The notes beneath the pieces are model-generated. The model searched no databases and was not told the DNA's origin. It saw only the letters and a list, made by a program, of their open reading frames with translations. Positions 35,513-45,006 of a DNA stretch of 64,000 nt are shown piece by piece. Source of the stretch: Pseudomonadaceae bacterium (GTDB lineage: Bacteria; Pseudomonadota; Gammaproteobacteria; Pseudomonadales; Pseudomonadaceae); assembly GCA_900766265.1 (NCBI GenBank), contig CAAFUS010000013.1:1-64000 (forward strand), given 5' to 3'. Both the position numbers and the translations under genes were made by a program. How positions within the stretch are numbered: the stretch's first letter is position 1; the number at the start of each line of letters is the position of its first letter.

Positions 35513-36178
35513 TTACCAGCTCCCATACGGGATGCCGTATTTTTCGATATAGCGTTTTGAATAGTCGGATTGCGGGTAATAGTGCCCGCCCGATTTACCC
35601 AAATGAGGTCCCAGCGGCTCGATCTCGGCCTGCGTCCGAGCGACCTTCACCGGGTTATTGCACTCGTCCCGCGCCCATACCTGTACCGTGCCGCCAGGGG
35701 CCAGACCGAGGTGAAGCACAGCTGTATAAAGTGCGGTGCGCTCAGATGTTTCCGGGCAGCGCCGATGAGTGGAGTTGTGCATGATCTGCCGGGCTTCTTC
35801 GGGTATGTCCACCCAGGCGCGATAGGTCTGGGGTTCCACCACGGACTGCCAACGTACGAAAACGCGCTTGGGCAGGTCTGCGCCTATGACCCCGCGAAAA
35901 CCGCCTCCCAGAGCTCTTGGCCAACCCCGAGCCAGTTCGCTCGCAGTGCCATAATCCACACTCCCGGTGCCAATGACTCCACCGCTGCCGTGGTCAAGAA
36001 GCCGGCCTCTGACGTCTTCTACCAGGCTGGCCTCGACCCAGCCGGTCATATAGATCGGGGCGGTAAACTCGAGGCTCCATTGATGGTCCTTCGGATCTTT
36101 TGCCCCGGAAAGCGGGTCGGTCGCCTGGCAGCCGCCCAATAACAGCGCGCCCAGCAGGGCGAGCAGAGGTTTGGTCAC
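35513..36178 (-). CDS. DUF2931 lipoprotein, probable Tle1 immunity protein (copy 2)
   Basis: This 221-residue lipoprotein has the lipobox LLGGCQAT; Asp/Glu is not at +2, so it should reach the outer membrane. The DUF2931 body shows WSLEFTAPIYMTGWVEASLVEDV and RGWPRALGGG. It is a close paralogue of the next gene upstream: long stretches are nearly identical in DNA (for example 35540-35700 and 36260-36420), so the pair arose by a recent tandem duplication. Position behind a Tle1-like phospholipase gene indicates a periplasmic immunity role. Confidence 0.82.
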   Translation of the reverse strand: MTKPLLALLGALLLGGCQATDPLSGAKDPKDHQWSLEFTAPIYMTGWVEASLVEDVRGRLLDHGSGGVIGTGSVDYGTASELARGWPRALGGGFRGVIGADLPKRVFVRWQSVVEPQTYRAWVDIPEEARQIMHNSTHRRCPETSERTALYTAVLHLGLAPGGTVQVWARDECNNPVKVARTQAEIEPLGPHLGKSGGHYYPQSDYSKRYIEKYGIPYGSW

Positions 36179-36232
36179 AGCAAAACCCGCCGATATTCAG
36201 GTTCTCCCTCTGCAGGTATTCCGGGGCTACGA

Positions 36233-36895
36233 TCACCAGCTGCCATAGGGGATGCCGTACTTTTCTACATAGCGTTTTGAATAGTCGGATAGCGGGTAAT
36301 AGTGCCCGCCCGATTTACCCAAATGCGGCCCCAGCGGCTCGATCTCGGCCTGCGCCCGAGCGACCCTCACCGGGTTATTGCACTCGTCCCGCGCCCATAC
36401 CTGCACCGTGCCGCCAGGGGCCAGGCCCAAATAAAGCGACGCCGCGTAGCGAGGGCCCTGCCCAGGGGTATCCGCGCAGGGCCGGTGAGTCGAAGCGTGC
36501 ATGATTTGTCGGGCCTCTTCAGGTATGTCCACCCAGGCACGATAGGTCTGGGGTTCCACTACGGACTGCCAGCGTACGAAAACACGTTTGGGCAGGTCCG
36601 CACCAATGACGCCACGGACACGACCCCCTAACGTCCGCGGCCAACCTCGGGCCAGCTCACTGGCGGTGCCGTAATCCACGCTGCCGGTGCCAATGACGCC
36701 ACCGGTCCCATGGTCGAAAAGCTGACCATTGATATCTTGCACCAGACTGGCCTCAACCCACCCTGTCATATAGATCGGTGCCATGAACTCAAGGCTCCAC
36801 CATGGCACTTGCGCAGCATGTTTCTCGGGCAGCGAGGCGGTTGCCTGGCAGCCGCCTAGCAGCACAGTGCCAAGCAGGACAATCAATGGTTTCAT
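36233..36895 (-). CDS. DUF2931 lipoprotein, probable Tle1 immunity protein (copy 1)
   Basis: This 220-residue lipoprotein starts MKPLIVLLGTVLLGGCQAT (lipobox Cys) and then has WSLEFMAPIYMTGWVEASLVQDI. The ATG at 36895 overlaps the stop of the phospholipase gene (TGATG), typical of effector/immunity coupling; a start five codons earlier (36910) is possible. DUF2931 lipoproteins accompany DUF2235 effectors and protect the periplasm from sister-cell attack. The second copy 54 bp downstream differs mainly in the middle and near the N-terminus. Confidence 0.84.
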   Translation of the reverse strand: MKPLIVLLGTVLLGGCQATASLPEKHAAQVPWWSLEFMAPIYMTGWVEASLVQDINGQLFDHGTGGVIGTGSVDYGTASELARGWPRTLGGRVRGVIGADLPKRVFVRWQSVVEPQTYRAWVDIPEEARQIMHASTHRPCADTPGQGPRYAASLYLGLAPGGTVQVWARDECNNPVRVARAQAEIEPLGPHLGKSGGHYYPLSDYSKRYVEKYGIPYGSW

Positions 36896-38448
36896 CACAA
36901 TATTGTCCATTCAGGTAGATGGGGATGCTGTACGCGAACGCCATTTGCGTTGGGGGAATTGATATAGACCAGCTCTAACCCGCTGGGCATTGTCCTTCCA
37001 AGCGGATGGTTCCAGTGCGCAGATACATGAATGTAACGCTCTTTAAGCAGCGCTTCTTCGGCAGCTGTGGTGCTGTAGTCGCCCGCCACAAAGCGGTCAT
37101 GAAGCGGCTGGAGCTCTGCTGGAATGGAATGGTGGGGATCGTTCTCGTCGATTGCTTCGAAAGGCACGCCTTTTTGCTTGGCGAGCGTGTACATAACCCT
37201 CAAATGAATCCGCGATAGCTCCCCCTTCACCCTGCGCCTGAGCTCCAAGCCGGCGTATACCCGTTGTTGCCTGGGAGCCAGGCGGTCTCGAGGGTTCGTG
37301 GGAAGCAGCCCCGGCGGAGGCGTGACGATTTCCAGCATGGACGCCGGCCAGCCTTGCGCAATCATTCTGGCCTTGGCCTGGACGGCATCACGGTAGATCG
37401 AAGTCGTCTCCACGTTGACGCCTTGCCGCACGGTCAGCGCCTGCATCGGGCTGACCAGCACCCGTTCCTCGGCATCGATCCGGTAGCCTCCGCCGATATC
37501 GGAGTGCGCGCCGGGCAGGACGATTTCCGGATGGTCAGGCTTCACGGTGCTCAGGGCGAAGTTGGCGCGCAGCTCGTCACGCGCCACCAGATGGACGACA
37601 TTGCTGAAATACCGGGGGTCCAGGTGCAGCTTGATACCCGGCGTGATCGCGCTGCGGACATTGCCCAGGTTGATCAGTCCGGCCACCGACGCGACGGTGT
37701 CGAACAGACCGATGAAACCCATGTTGATGTCGCGCTGGTACTGGTCGACGAAGGTGGAACCGAAGGCCCGAGCGTTGTCCCTCAAGGCTGAGCCCAGTGG
37801 TCCTTGCCTGCCGCGAACGACTTCATTGGCGAAGTGCCGGGCGGCCGCGGCGCCTCGGCTAAACCCAAAGGCGTCGAATATCAATGAATTGATTTCGGCA
37901 TCTGGATTTCCGTTGAGAACATCCTTGATGAGCGCATTGATCAAATCGAAGGCCTGCTCTACCCGTCCCTCGACGCCTGTAGCGCCCCGGCCGGTGCCGG
38001 AACCGAGAAGGCTGTCTCTCTCGCCTGATCTCGTGCCGATTCCCTCGATATACAGCACACGTGAGGTACGCCTATGAGGGCCCTCTCCCTGTAGCGCCGG
38101 AGTGTCAAGATAGAGGTCACTCAGCTTCCTGACATTAGTCACATCGTTCCCATAGCTGCTGTCCGGGTCACCCATATACGGCCTGCAGCTGGCGTCGAGG
38201 TCTTCCTGCTGCACCGGATGGTGCGCGCCGCAGAGCACCCCGAAAGCGCTGTTGCTGGCGTTATTGCCGGTGCCGTCGAAGAACAGCCCGATCCGCAGGG
38301 CGATCCTTATCTTCTCCGCCGGTGGGGCAGGCTCCTTGCTGTATTTCTCGTATTCTGCCCAGCGCTGCGCATGGATATCCGCGGGTGTGCCCCCTTCAAG
38401 CTCGGCTTCCCGTTTGGCCTGGGGAATATTGGCGACGTAACCACTCAT
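36895..38448 (-). CDS. Tle1-like type VI secretion phospholipase effector (DUF2235)
   Basis: This 517-residue protein of the DUF2235/Tle1 alpha/beta-hydrolase family has GLFFDGTGNN, YIEGIGT and the nucleophile motif FDAFGFSRGAAAARHF (GxSxG, Ser about 197). FIGLFDTVAS supplies a candidate catalytic Asp (about 250) and LPGAHSDIGGGY a His (about 315). Tle1 proteins are injected by type VI secretion and degrade target-cell phospholipids. It has no signal peptide, as expected. No vgrG, hcp or PAAR gene is nearby, so it would be an orphan effector. Start MSGYVANIPQ at 38448 with AGGA upstream. Confidence 0.85.
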   Translation of the reverse strand: MSGYVANIPQAKREAELEGGTPADIHAQRWAEYEKYSKEPAPPAEKIRIALRIGLFFDGTGNNASNSAFGVLCGAHHPVQQEDLDASCRPYMGDPDSSYGNDVTNVRKLSDLYLDTPALQGEGPHRRTSRVLYIEGIGTRSGERDSLLGSGTGRGATGVEGRVEQAFDLINALIKDVLNGNPDAEINSLIFDAFGFSRGAAAARHFANEVVRGRQGPLGSALRDNARAFGSTFVDQYQRDINMGFIGLFDTVASVAGLINLGNVRSAITPGIKLHLDPRYFSNVVHLVARDELRANFALSTVKPDHPEIVLPGAHSDIGGGYRIDAEERVLVSPMQALTVRQGVNVETTSIYRDAVQAKARMIAQGWPASMLEIVTPPPGLLPTNPRDRLAPRQQRVYAGLELRRRVKGELSRIHLRVMYTLAKQKGVPFEAIDENDPHHSIPAELQPLHDRFVAGDYSTTAAEEALLKERYIHVSAHWNHPLGRTMPSGLELVYINSPNANGVRVQHPHLPEWTIL

Positions 38449-38634
38449 TCCTGATACCTGTCCTTGGTAAGAGCAACGCCGCACGATAGACGTATCTCGA
38501 CGGCAGCGCTGCCTATTCGAGCGCATTTCGAGGTTTGAAGCGGAACCGTGGGCCGCGCACCCAACCTGAGGCTGTGAGCTGAACACACCCGCCCGCTCCC
38601 GGTCGGAATGGAATACCCAACGGGAGACGCAGCG

Positions 38635-39117
38635 ATGACGACAGCCAGCAATCTTTTATGGGGCGCCCTGGCGATTGGCGTGGTGACGGGCATGCGCAGC
38701 ATGCTGGCGCCGGCGATGGTGAGCCGGGCGTAGGCCGATCGGCCGGACATCGGCGAGGCGGACGAGCCGGCGCGCACGCTGTCGTCGCGACGTGCGCGCC
38801 AATTTCTGATGCCGCTGGCAGCCGCTGAGCTGCTGGGTGACAAGATGCCCTTCGCCCCTGACCGCACCATCGCACCCTCGATGCTGGTGCGTGCCTTCTC
38901 CGGTGGGACCAGCGCGGCAGCGTTGGCGGCGGCTCGCCGGCAACCGGTGCTGGTGCCGGCGCTGATCGGGGCGACGGCCGCCTGCGTGGCGTCAAAGGTC
39001 GCGATCGACCTGCGCAAGCGCTACCGCACCAATGATCTAGTCAACGCAGCGCTGGGGTTCACCGAGGACTGCCTGGCGTTCACCCTTGGCCGGGCCGGCT
39101 TGCGACGCGCCCTGTAG
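38635..39117 (+). pseudogene. DUF4126-like membrane protein with in-frame amber stop
   Basis: From ATG 38635 one frame reads MTTASNLLWGALAIGVVTGM, then RSMLAPAMVSRA, a TAG at 38731-38733, and then continues without further stops to 39117 (ADRPDIGEAD ... RKRYRTNDLVNAALGFTEDC). Coding character and hydrophobic helices continue past the stop, so this is one gene of about 160 codons inactivated by a single stop, or read through. It is divergent from the Tle1-like gene. The family assignment is tentative; the single stop is seen directly. Confidence 0.75.
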
Positions 39118-39293
39118 CGATAGCCGGGCGGGCGAACCAAGGGGGGTGGTTGCCCTTGTGAACGGGCGGGGACGAGCTCAGCGCTGCCGGTCGCCGGGCG
39201 GCCCTTCGGTCGGGCATCGGGGCGGCGACACATCGCTTTCTCACAGCCGGACGTGCATCATGGCGGCCCTTTGAATCGATCCTGCCGCACCCC

Positions 39294-40484
39294 ATGAACC
39301 TGCGTTTCTGCCTGATCGCGATGACTGCGCTCGCGGTCGTCACCGATAACCTGATCATCCCCTTCTATCCGCAGTATTTCGCGGAGCGTTTCGGCAACCC
39401 GCCCGCGTCCCACGTGGGGCTGTACCTGGCGGCGATCAGCCTGACCGTGATGACCGCCTTCCCCTTCTGGGCCCGGTTGGGCAAGCGCGTGCATCCGGTG
39501 CGCATCCTGGTCAGTGCCCAGTTCATCGCCGGCAGCCTGACCGCTGCGTGCACGTTCATCGACTCGCTTCCGCTGTTCTGGGTGGTCTCGCTGGTGATGA
39601 TCGTGTTCAAGGGCAGCTACCTGTTGATGTACCCCTACGTGATGAGTCTGCAGCAACAGGAGAACCACACCCAGACCATCGGCACGCTCTCGGTGGTGGT
39701 GCACTTCGGCGCCATCCTCGGCGCGGCAGTGGGTGGGTTGATCCTGCAGGTGATGAACATCGGCGATGTCTTCCTGATCATGGCTGCCGGCGACTTCATT
39801 CAGATGGCGATCTGCATGCACCTGCTGCGCCGCGGCCTGCCCGATGCCGGCGCGCCGAGCGAGCAGTCCGCCGAGACTCCGGCGCCTGAAGCCGCCGAAG
39901 GACGGGGCCGCAGCCTGCTGGCTATCTACAAGCTTTGCGTGGTGATGCTGCTGTTCTATTGCGTGGGCTACATCACACGGCCGTTCTTCGCCGTGTACTG
40001 GCAGGAAGTGGCGCGCTGGAACAGCGAGCTGATGGCCGGGTTCGTCTACTCGCTGCCCGGCGCGATCGCCGTGCTGGCGCTGTGGTGGAGCCGACGTGCC
40101 GCCAACAAGGGCTCTACCCGCGACGGCATCCTCGCGGGGCTGTTGCTAGGTGCCGCCGCGACCTTCCTCCAGGGCTTCGAGAACCAATGGCTGATCCTGC
40201 TGGGCCGGGTGCTGTTCGGCTGGGCGCTCTACCAGGTGACGGTACGTCTGGATGCGCTGCTCTTCGAACTGAGCACGCCGGAGAACTACGCGGTGGACTT
40301 CAGCAAGGTGAACATCTTTCAGTGCCTGGGCAACATGGGCGCCGCCTATGGCGCGGGGCTGCTGGTAAGTCACTACGGCACGGCGATGCCGTTCTGGGTG
40401 GGAGCGGCCGGCCTGGTGCTTACGGCGCTGCTGTTCCCTTGGCTAGTCCGCGCGCCGGCACGCGCACGCACGGCCCAGGCCTGA
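39294..40484 (+). CDS. Major facilitator superfamily transporter
   Basis: This 396-residue protein has about 12 hydrophobic segments, with the MFS loop motif reduced to FPFWARLGKRVHPVRIL after the second segment and a central hydrophilic loop rich in Ala/Glu (about 183-205). It converges on the siderophore-import operon, and some MFS proteins so placed export or recycle siderophores. No biosynthesis gene is nearby, so the substrate is unknown. Confidence 0.82.
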   Translation: MNLRFCLIAMTALAVVTDNLIIPFYPQYFAERFGNPPASHVGLYLAAISLTVMTAFPFWARLGKRVHPVRILVSAQFIAGSLTAACTFIDSLPLFWVVSLVMIVFKGSYLLMYPYVMSLQQQENHTQTIGTLSVVVHFGAILGAAVGGLILQVMNIGDVFLIMAAGDFIQMAICMHLLRRGLPDAGAPSEQSAETPAPEAAEGRGRSLLAIYKLCVVMLLFYCVGYITRPFFAVYWQEVARWNSELMAGFVYSLPGAIAVLALWWSRRAANKGSTRDGILAGLLLGAAATFLQGFENQWLILLGRVLFGWALYQVTVRLDALLFELSTPENYAVDFSKVNIFQCLGNMGAAYGAGLLVSHYGTAMPFWVGAAGLVLTALLFPWLVRAPARARTAQA

Positions 40485-40599
40485 GGCGAGCCGTGCGCTC
40501 CAATGGGAGCGGTCCGGTCGCGAACGGGCCGCCACTGCGATCGAGGTGGGACTGCCGTCAGGGCCTCTGGCCGCTGCCAAACAGCCAGCGACCGGCACG

Positions 40600-41478
40600 C
40601 TACGGCGCCTGTACCTCGTCCGGTGGGATCTTCAGAAGGGCCTCGGCGATGGACTCGGCCAGGTATTCGACCGAGAACACACCGCCGTAGGTCCAGGTGG
40701 AGGGCAGCGAGCCGAAATGGCCGGCCTTGACGAAGGGCATGGCCTGCCACAACGGTGTGCCGAAGATCGCATCCTGCTGCGCGAAGGGCTCGATGTGCAG
40801 CACCACGCCATCACGGATCGCCCCCAGCGTGGTCACCGATGTCTGGGTGATGCCCCAGTCGCTCGCCGGCTGAGGGAAGGCCGGCTCCAGCTGCAGGAGG
40901 TCCATGGCCCGCTGCACCATGGAGTTCGCCCCGTTGATGTACACCACCGTCGGTGACGAGAAGCGGATGACGGTGACCTTGGGCGGCTTACCCCCGAAGT
41001 GCTCGAAGAGCTGCTGGCGCAGTGAATCGATGTGCGCCTCCATCTCCGCCAGCCGCTCCTGGGCGAGCGCCTCGCGCCCAAGCTGCTGGGCCAGGGCCAG
41101 GTAACTGTCGCGCTGCAGCGCATAGTTGTCGGCATCGCGGGTGAAGCTCTTGTAGGACAGCACGGGCGCGATGCGTTCGAGCGTCTTGCGCATGTCTTCG
41201 AGCATCGGTGGGATCACGATCATCCCCGGCTGTAGCGTGGCCAGCAGCTCCAGGTTCGGCTCGGTGCGCGAGCCGACGTCCACAACCTCATCGGGCAGGT
41301 TCGGGCGCACCACCCAGGCGCGGTAGTCGCCGGCGTCGGCAACGCCCAGCGGGGTGACGTCGAGCTTGAGCAGGTGTTCGGCGGCCTCCCAGCTCAGCGC
41401 GGCCACCCGCTCATCGTCAGCCGATGCGGTGAAGGCCAGTGCCAGGCCCGCCAGTGCCAGCAACCGAGCCCACCTCAT
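40600..41478 (-). CDS. Ferric-siderophore periplasmic binding protein (FhuD-like)
   Basis: This 292-residue binding protein has a signal peptide (RLLALAGLALAFTASA) and the two-lobe cluster A-II fold: ALSWEAAEHLLKLDVTPLGVADAGDYRAWV, LELLATLQPGMIVIPP and a long helix LQRDSYLALAQQLGREALAQERLAEMEAHIDSLRQQL. It is the last gene of the reductase-ATPase-permease-binding protein operon; its start overlaps the permease stop (ATGA). FhuD-type proteins bind hydroxamate siderophores; the exact ligand is inferred only from the class. Confidence 0.87.
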   Translation of the reverse strand: MRWARLLALAGLALAFTASADDERVAALSWEAAEHLLKLDVTPLGVADAGDYRAWVVRPNLPDEVVDVGSRTEPNLELLATLQPGMIVIPPMLEDMRKTLERIAPVLSYKSFTRDADNYALQRDSYLALAQQLGREALAQERLAEMEAHIDSLRQQLFEHFGGKPPKVTVIRFSSPTVVYINGANSMVQRAMDLLQLEPAFPQPASDWGITQTSVTTLGAIRDGVVLHIEPFAQQDAIFGTPLWQAMPFVKAGHFGSLPSTWTYGGVFSVEYLAESIAEALLKIPPDEVQAP

Positions 41479-43487
41479 GAGAGCCTCCGACGAACCAGCA
41501 GATAGACGAAGTAGGTCCCGCAGATGACCGAGGCGACGATGCCGACCGGAATCTGCAGCGGGAAGATCAGCGTCCGCCCCAGCCAGTCGGCCAGCAGCAT
41601 CAGGGAGGCGCCTAGTGCGCAGGCCAGCAGCAACTGGGGCAGTACTCGCCTTGCCCCAAGGATCGCAGCCATATGCGGCGCCAGCAGGCCGAGAAAGGCG
41701 ACCGGTCCCATGAGGCTGGTGACCACTGCACACAGCAGCGACACCAGCACCAGCAGCCCGATGCGGGTCGCGGTGACGTTCAGGCCGCGGCTGCGCGCCA
41801 CGCCGTCTCCCACGGAAATCAACGTCAGCGCGCGGTGGAACAGGAGGCTGCACCCGCCCAGGATGAGTACGCCGACGGTCAGCACGACGGCCTGCAGCGG
41901 GCTGGCGCGGTAGGTCGACCCGGCCAGCCAGCCAAGCAGCGTAAAGGCATCGGCGGTGCCCTTGGCCAAGCCGAACTGCAACGCGGCGTTGAGCAAGGCG
42001 GTCAGCGAGATGCCCACCAGTGCCATCAAGGCGGGCGAGTAGGCATGGCGGCGGCCCAGCAGCAGGAGGATTGCCAGCACCACGAGGCTTCCGATGAACG
42101 CGGCGATGGGCGCGGTGAAGCCCAGCAGCGAACCGCCAAAAAGCATGAGCGCCACCATCACCGCCAGCGTGGCGCCGGCCGACAGGCCCAAGATGTCGGG
42201 GCTCGCCAGAGGATTGCGCAGCAGGCGTTGCAGCATCAGGCCGCAGATGGCGAGACCGCAGCCCGCCGCTGCGGCGGTGAGCATGCGAGGCCAGCGCAGC
42301 GACCAGATCAGCTCGTCCGGCCAGGCGAACGACCAACCGCCGACGCCACGGGCCAGGCCGACGCTGACGGTTAGCGCCGCCACGGCGAACAGCACGGCCC
42401 AGCACAGGTGGCGGCGGTCCATGCGCTCGGCCCCATCGGGCAGCTGCAGGCCGCGTGGATCTTCTGCCGAGAGCTGGCGGCGGGACAGCCAGAGCAGGGC
42501 GGGCGCCCCGATCAGCGCGGCGGCAGCCCCGCTGGGTACCAGGTCCGTGGTCCAGGTGCTGATGTACAGGGCAATCGCGTCGGTGGCGGTCAGCAACACC
42601 GCGCCGAGCAAGGTGCTGAACAGCAGCTCATCGCGGGACGTCCGCGCGCCGAACAGGCGCGCCAGATTGGGGGTCAGCAGGCCGATGAAGCCGATCAGCC
42701 CAACGGCGGTGATCGAGACAGATGTCAGCCAAATCGATACCAAAAACAGCGCAAGCATCACCGGCCAGAGGCTCAGGCCGCGTGCGCGCGCGCCGTCGGC
42801 CCCAAGCTGCAGCAGCGTCAAGGCGCGTGGCGCCAGGGCGATGACCACTAGACCCACCAGCAGCTTGGGCCAGAGCCAGCCCACCCAGTGCCAGTCGATT
42901 TGCGCCAGATCCCCTGCGCCCCAGACGAACAGCCCGCGGGTGTACTGGTTGTTGACCAGCGTGACGCCGGCAGCGAGCGCACCCAGCAACAGGTTCATCG
43001 CCATGCCGGCCAGTACGATCGGCAGCCCCCCGATCCCGTTGCGGCCGGCGATCAGCAGCACCAGCCCCACGGCGAACAGGGCGCCAGCGAGCGCCGCCCA
43101 TTGGCCGTGCCCGGCCGCCACCGAGGGCAGCCAAAGCGTCGCGCACACCAACCCCAGCCAGGCGCCGGAGCTGGCGCCTATGGTCATCGGTGAGACGAGG
43201 CGGTTCTGCGTCATCTGCTGCAACACGCTGCCGGACAAGCCCATCGCCGCCCCGACCAGCAGGGCCATTGCCAGGCGCGGCAAGGCGGACAGGCCAAACT
43301 CCAGCGCCTCGAAGCTGCCTTCGGCCGCGCCGGTCATGATGGCCCATTGGCGGGCGAAGGGCAGGGCGCTGGCAAGGTGCAGATGAGTGAGGATCAGCGG
43401 GATCAGCAAGGCAAGCGTCACGACGTAGCGCCATGCATCGCCACGCCAGACCGACACGGCCGGCCGCGTCAGGGCACCGCTCATCAC
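41475..43487 (-). CDS. Fused double FecCD permease (FhuB-like)
   Basis: This 670-residue inner-membrane protein has two homologous FecCD halves in one chain, the layout of FhuB, with about 20 hydrophobic segments. The first half has RLAMALLVGAAMGLSGSVLQQMTQNRLVSPMTIGASSGAWLG and GLIGFIGLLTPNLARLFG; the second RMLTAAAAGCGLAICGLMLQRLLRNPLASPDILGLSAG and GPVAFLGLLAPHMAA. It overlaps its neighbours by 4 bp on both sides. Confidence 0.94.
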   Translation of the reverse strand: MMSGALTRPAVSVWRGDAWRYVVTLALLIPLILTHLHLASALPFARQWAIMTGAAEGSFEALEFGLSALPRLAMALLVGAAMGLSGSVLQQMTQNRLVSPMTIGASSGAWLGLVCATLWLPSVAAGHGQWAALAGALFAVGLVLLIAGRNGIGGLPIVLAGMAMNLLLGALAAGVTLVNNQYTRGLFVWGAGDLAQIDWHWVGWLWPKLLVGLVVIALAPRALTLLQLGADGARARGLSLWPVMLALFLVSIWLTSVSITAVGLIGFIGLLTPNLARLFGARTSRDELLFSTLLGAVLLTATDAIALYISTWTTDLVPSGAAAALIGAPALLWLSRRQLSAEDPRGLQLPDGAERMDRRHLCWAVLFAVAALTVSVGLARGVGGWSFAWPDELIWSLRWPRMLTAAAAGCGLAICGLMLQRLLRNPLASPDILGLSAGATLAVMVALMLFGGSLLGFTAPIAAFIGSLVVLAILLLLGRRHAYSPALMALVGISLTALLNAALQFGLAKGTADAFTLLGWLAGSTYRASPLQAVVLTVGVLILGGCSLLFHRALTLISVGDGVARSRGLNVTATRIGLLVLVSLLCAVVTSLMGPVAFLGLLAPHMAAILGARRVLPQLLLACALGASLMLLADWLGRTLIFPLQIPVGIVASVICGTYFVYLLVRRRLS

Positions 43488-44254
43488 GGCGCCACCACGG
43501 CGATCCGCCGGGCGGCCCCTGGTTGCTCGACCAGCTGGATGTCGATGTCGTAGAGCGCGCTCAAGAGCTCGCTCGAAAGCAGTTCGTCCGGCGTGCCGTC
43601 GAAGAACACGCGGCCTTGCTTGAGCGCGATGATGCGATCAGCGAAGCGGGTGGTGAGGTTGACGTCATGCAGGATTGCGACGATGCCGCGGCCGGCCGTC
43701 TGGTTGAACATGCGCAGCAGGGCCATGAGTTCGTACTGATGCGACAGGTCCAGCGCGGAGGTGGGTTCGTCCAGCAGGATCAGCGGCGACGCCTGGGCCA
43801 GCAGCATGGCGATCCAGGCCCGCTGGCGCTCGCCGCCGGACAGGGTATCGGCCAGGTGATCGGCGAACTGGTGGACGTCGGTCTCGCGCATCGCCTGCTC
43901 CACCGCGTCGAGGTCCTCGGCGCGCCAGCGCCCCAGCAGGCCACGCCAGGGAAAGCGTCCGAGCCGCACCAGCTCGCGCACGGTCAGCCCGGCCACCTCG
44001 GGCAGGCGCTGCGGCAGGAAGGCCACGCGCCGGGCGAACTCGCGCTGGCTGTAGGCGTCGAGCGGGCGGCCGTCGAGGCGCAGGTGACCCTCGGCCGGTT
44101 CGGTCTGCCGGGCGATGAGGTTCATCAGGGTCGATTTGCCCGAACCGTTGTGGCCGAGGATGACGGTGAAGGCATCCTCTTCGATGTCCAGCCGAGGAAT
44201 GTCCAGGGTGGCGCGTCCATCGTGGCGGACGGTGATGTCCTGCAGGTTCAGCAT
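43484..44254 (-). CDS. Ferric-siderophore ABC transporter ATPase (FhuC-like)
   Basis: This 256-residue ATPase has Walker A GHNGSGKS (34-41), signature LSGGERQ (138-144), Walker B LILLDE (158-163), D-loop SALD and switch His in AILHDVN. TVRELVRLGRFPWRGLLGR is typical of iron-siderophore ATPases. It overlaps the reductase gene by 7 bp and the permease gene by 4 bp. Confidence 0.94.
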   Translation of the reverse strand: MLNLQDITVRHDGRATLDIPRLDIEEDAFTVILGHNGSGKSTLMNLIARQTEPAEGHLRLDGRPLDAYSQREFARRVAFLPQRLPEVAGLTVRELVRLGRFPWRGLLGRWRAEDLDAVEQAMRETDVHQFADHLADTLSGGERQRAWIAMLLAQASPLILLDEPTSALDLSHQYELMALLRMFNQTAGRGIVAILHDVNLTTRFADRIIALKQGRVFFDGTPDELLSSELLSALYDIDIQLVEQPGAARRIAVVAP

Positions 44255-45006
44255 TCGGCGGCCAACTCCTGGCGCAAGCGTTCGATCCGTTCCGCTTCAC
44301 GGATTTTTGGGCAGGTACTGCACAGTACGCCATCGGATCGACGGAAATGCTGGCAGCAGACTTTGCGGCCCAAGGCCAGCCGGTCCCGGCCGTCGTCCAG
44401 GTGGACGTCGATCAGCGAGCTGTCGCCCTTGAGGCCCAGGGCGGTCAGCCAGCGCGCTTCCAGCGCATGGGCCTGCTCGTTGCACAGGCGCTGCTGGCGC
44501 TGGACGAGCAGCAGCGCCGCCAGCACGTGGTCAGCGGCCAAACGGTTCGCCATCTTCGTGTGGATCGGCGCGATCGTCTGGAATTCTTCCAATTGGCGCA
44601 CCAGCTGCTCGCGCAACTGCTCGGCGGCGAAATCAATCAGCGCGGCCTGGGCGGCTCGACGCGGGCAGTGCTCGGGCAGGCAGAAGCCGGCGACCACGCC
44701 GTCGTTGATCGACTGCCCCATGTCTGCCAGGCAGGGCGCACGCTCGGCCAGGTGCACCGCCAGCAAACTGAGATAGATGGGTTGCCACACCAGTAGCGTC
44801 CAGCTACGGGCGGACCAGTAATGTGGCCCGGCTTCCGGGTGTGCCTGGCGCCAGTGATCGTGCAGGGCGGCGATACGTTCCTGGTTGCCCTCATCGCCAA
44901 CCTTCAGCTGGTCGCGCCCAGGCTCGCCGACACGGCCGGCGAGCCCGGGAAGGCTTCGGGCGGTGACGTCGAGCAAATGCAGAAGGTCGGGATTGGCCTG
45001 ATACAT
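44248..45006 (-). CDS. FhuF-like siderophore-iron reductase (2Fe-2S)
   Basis: This 252-residue cytoplasmic protein ends with the FhuF iron-sulphur motif CCQHFRRSDGVLCSTC (C-C-x10-C-x2-C), which holds a 2Fe-2S cluster used to reduce and release iron from imported ferric siderophores. The body has the helical pattern of the family (HYWSARSWTLLVWQPIYLSLLAVHL). It is the first gene of the import operon, unlike enteric fhu operons where fhuF is separate, with a Fur-like site about 80 bp upstream. Confidence 0.88.
   Translation of the reverse strand: MYQANPDLLHLLDVTARSLPGLAGRVGEPGRDQLKVGDEGNQERIAALHDHWRQAHPEAGPHYWSARSWTLLVWQPIYLSLLAVHLAERAPCLADMGQSINDGVVAGFCLPEHCPRRAAQAALIDFAAEQLREQLVRQLEEFQTIAPIHTKMANRLAADHVLAALLLVQRQQRLCNEQAHALEARWLTALGLKGDSSLIDVHLDDGRDRLALGRKVCCQHFRRSDGVLCSTCPKIREAERIERLRQELAAEC

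Larger units (their letters stand above)
35513..36895 (-). repeat. Tandem duplication of DUF2931 immunity gene
   Basis: Two direct copies of about 660 bp (35513-36178 and 36233-36895) share most of their sequence, with the highest identity at the 3' ends. Divergence clusters around 35700-35780 against 36420-36500 and at the signal-peptide end. Confidence 0.88.
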
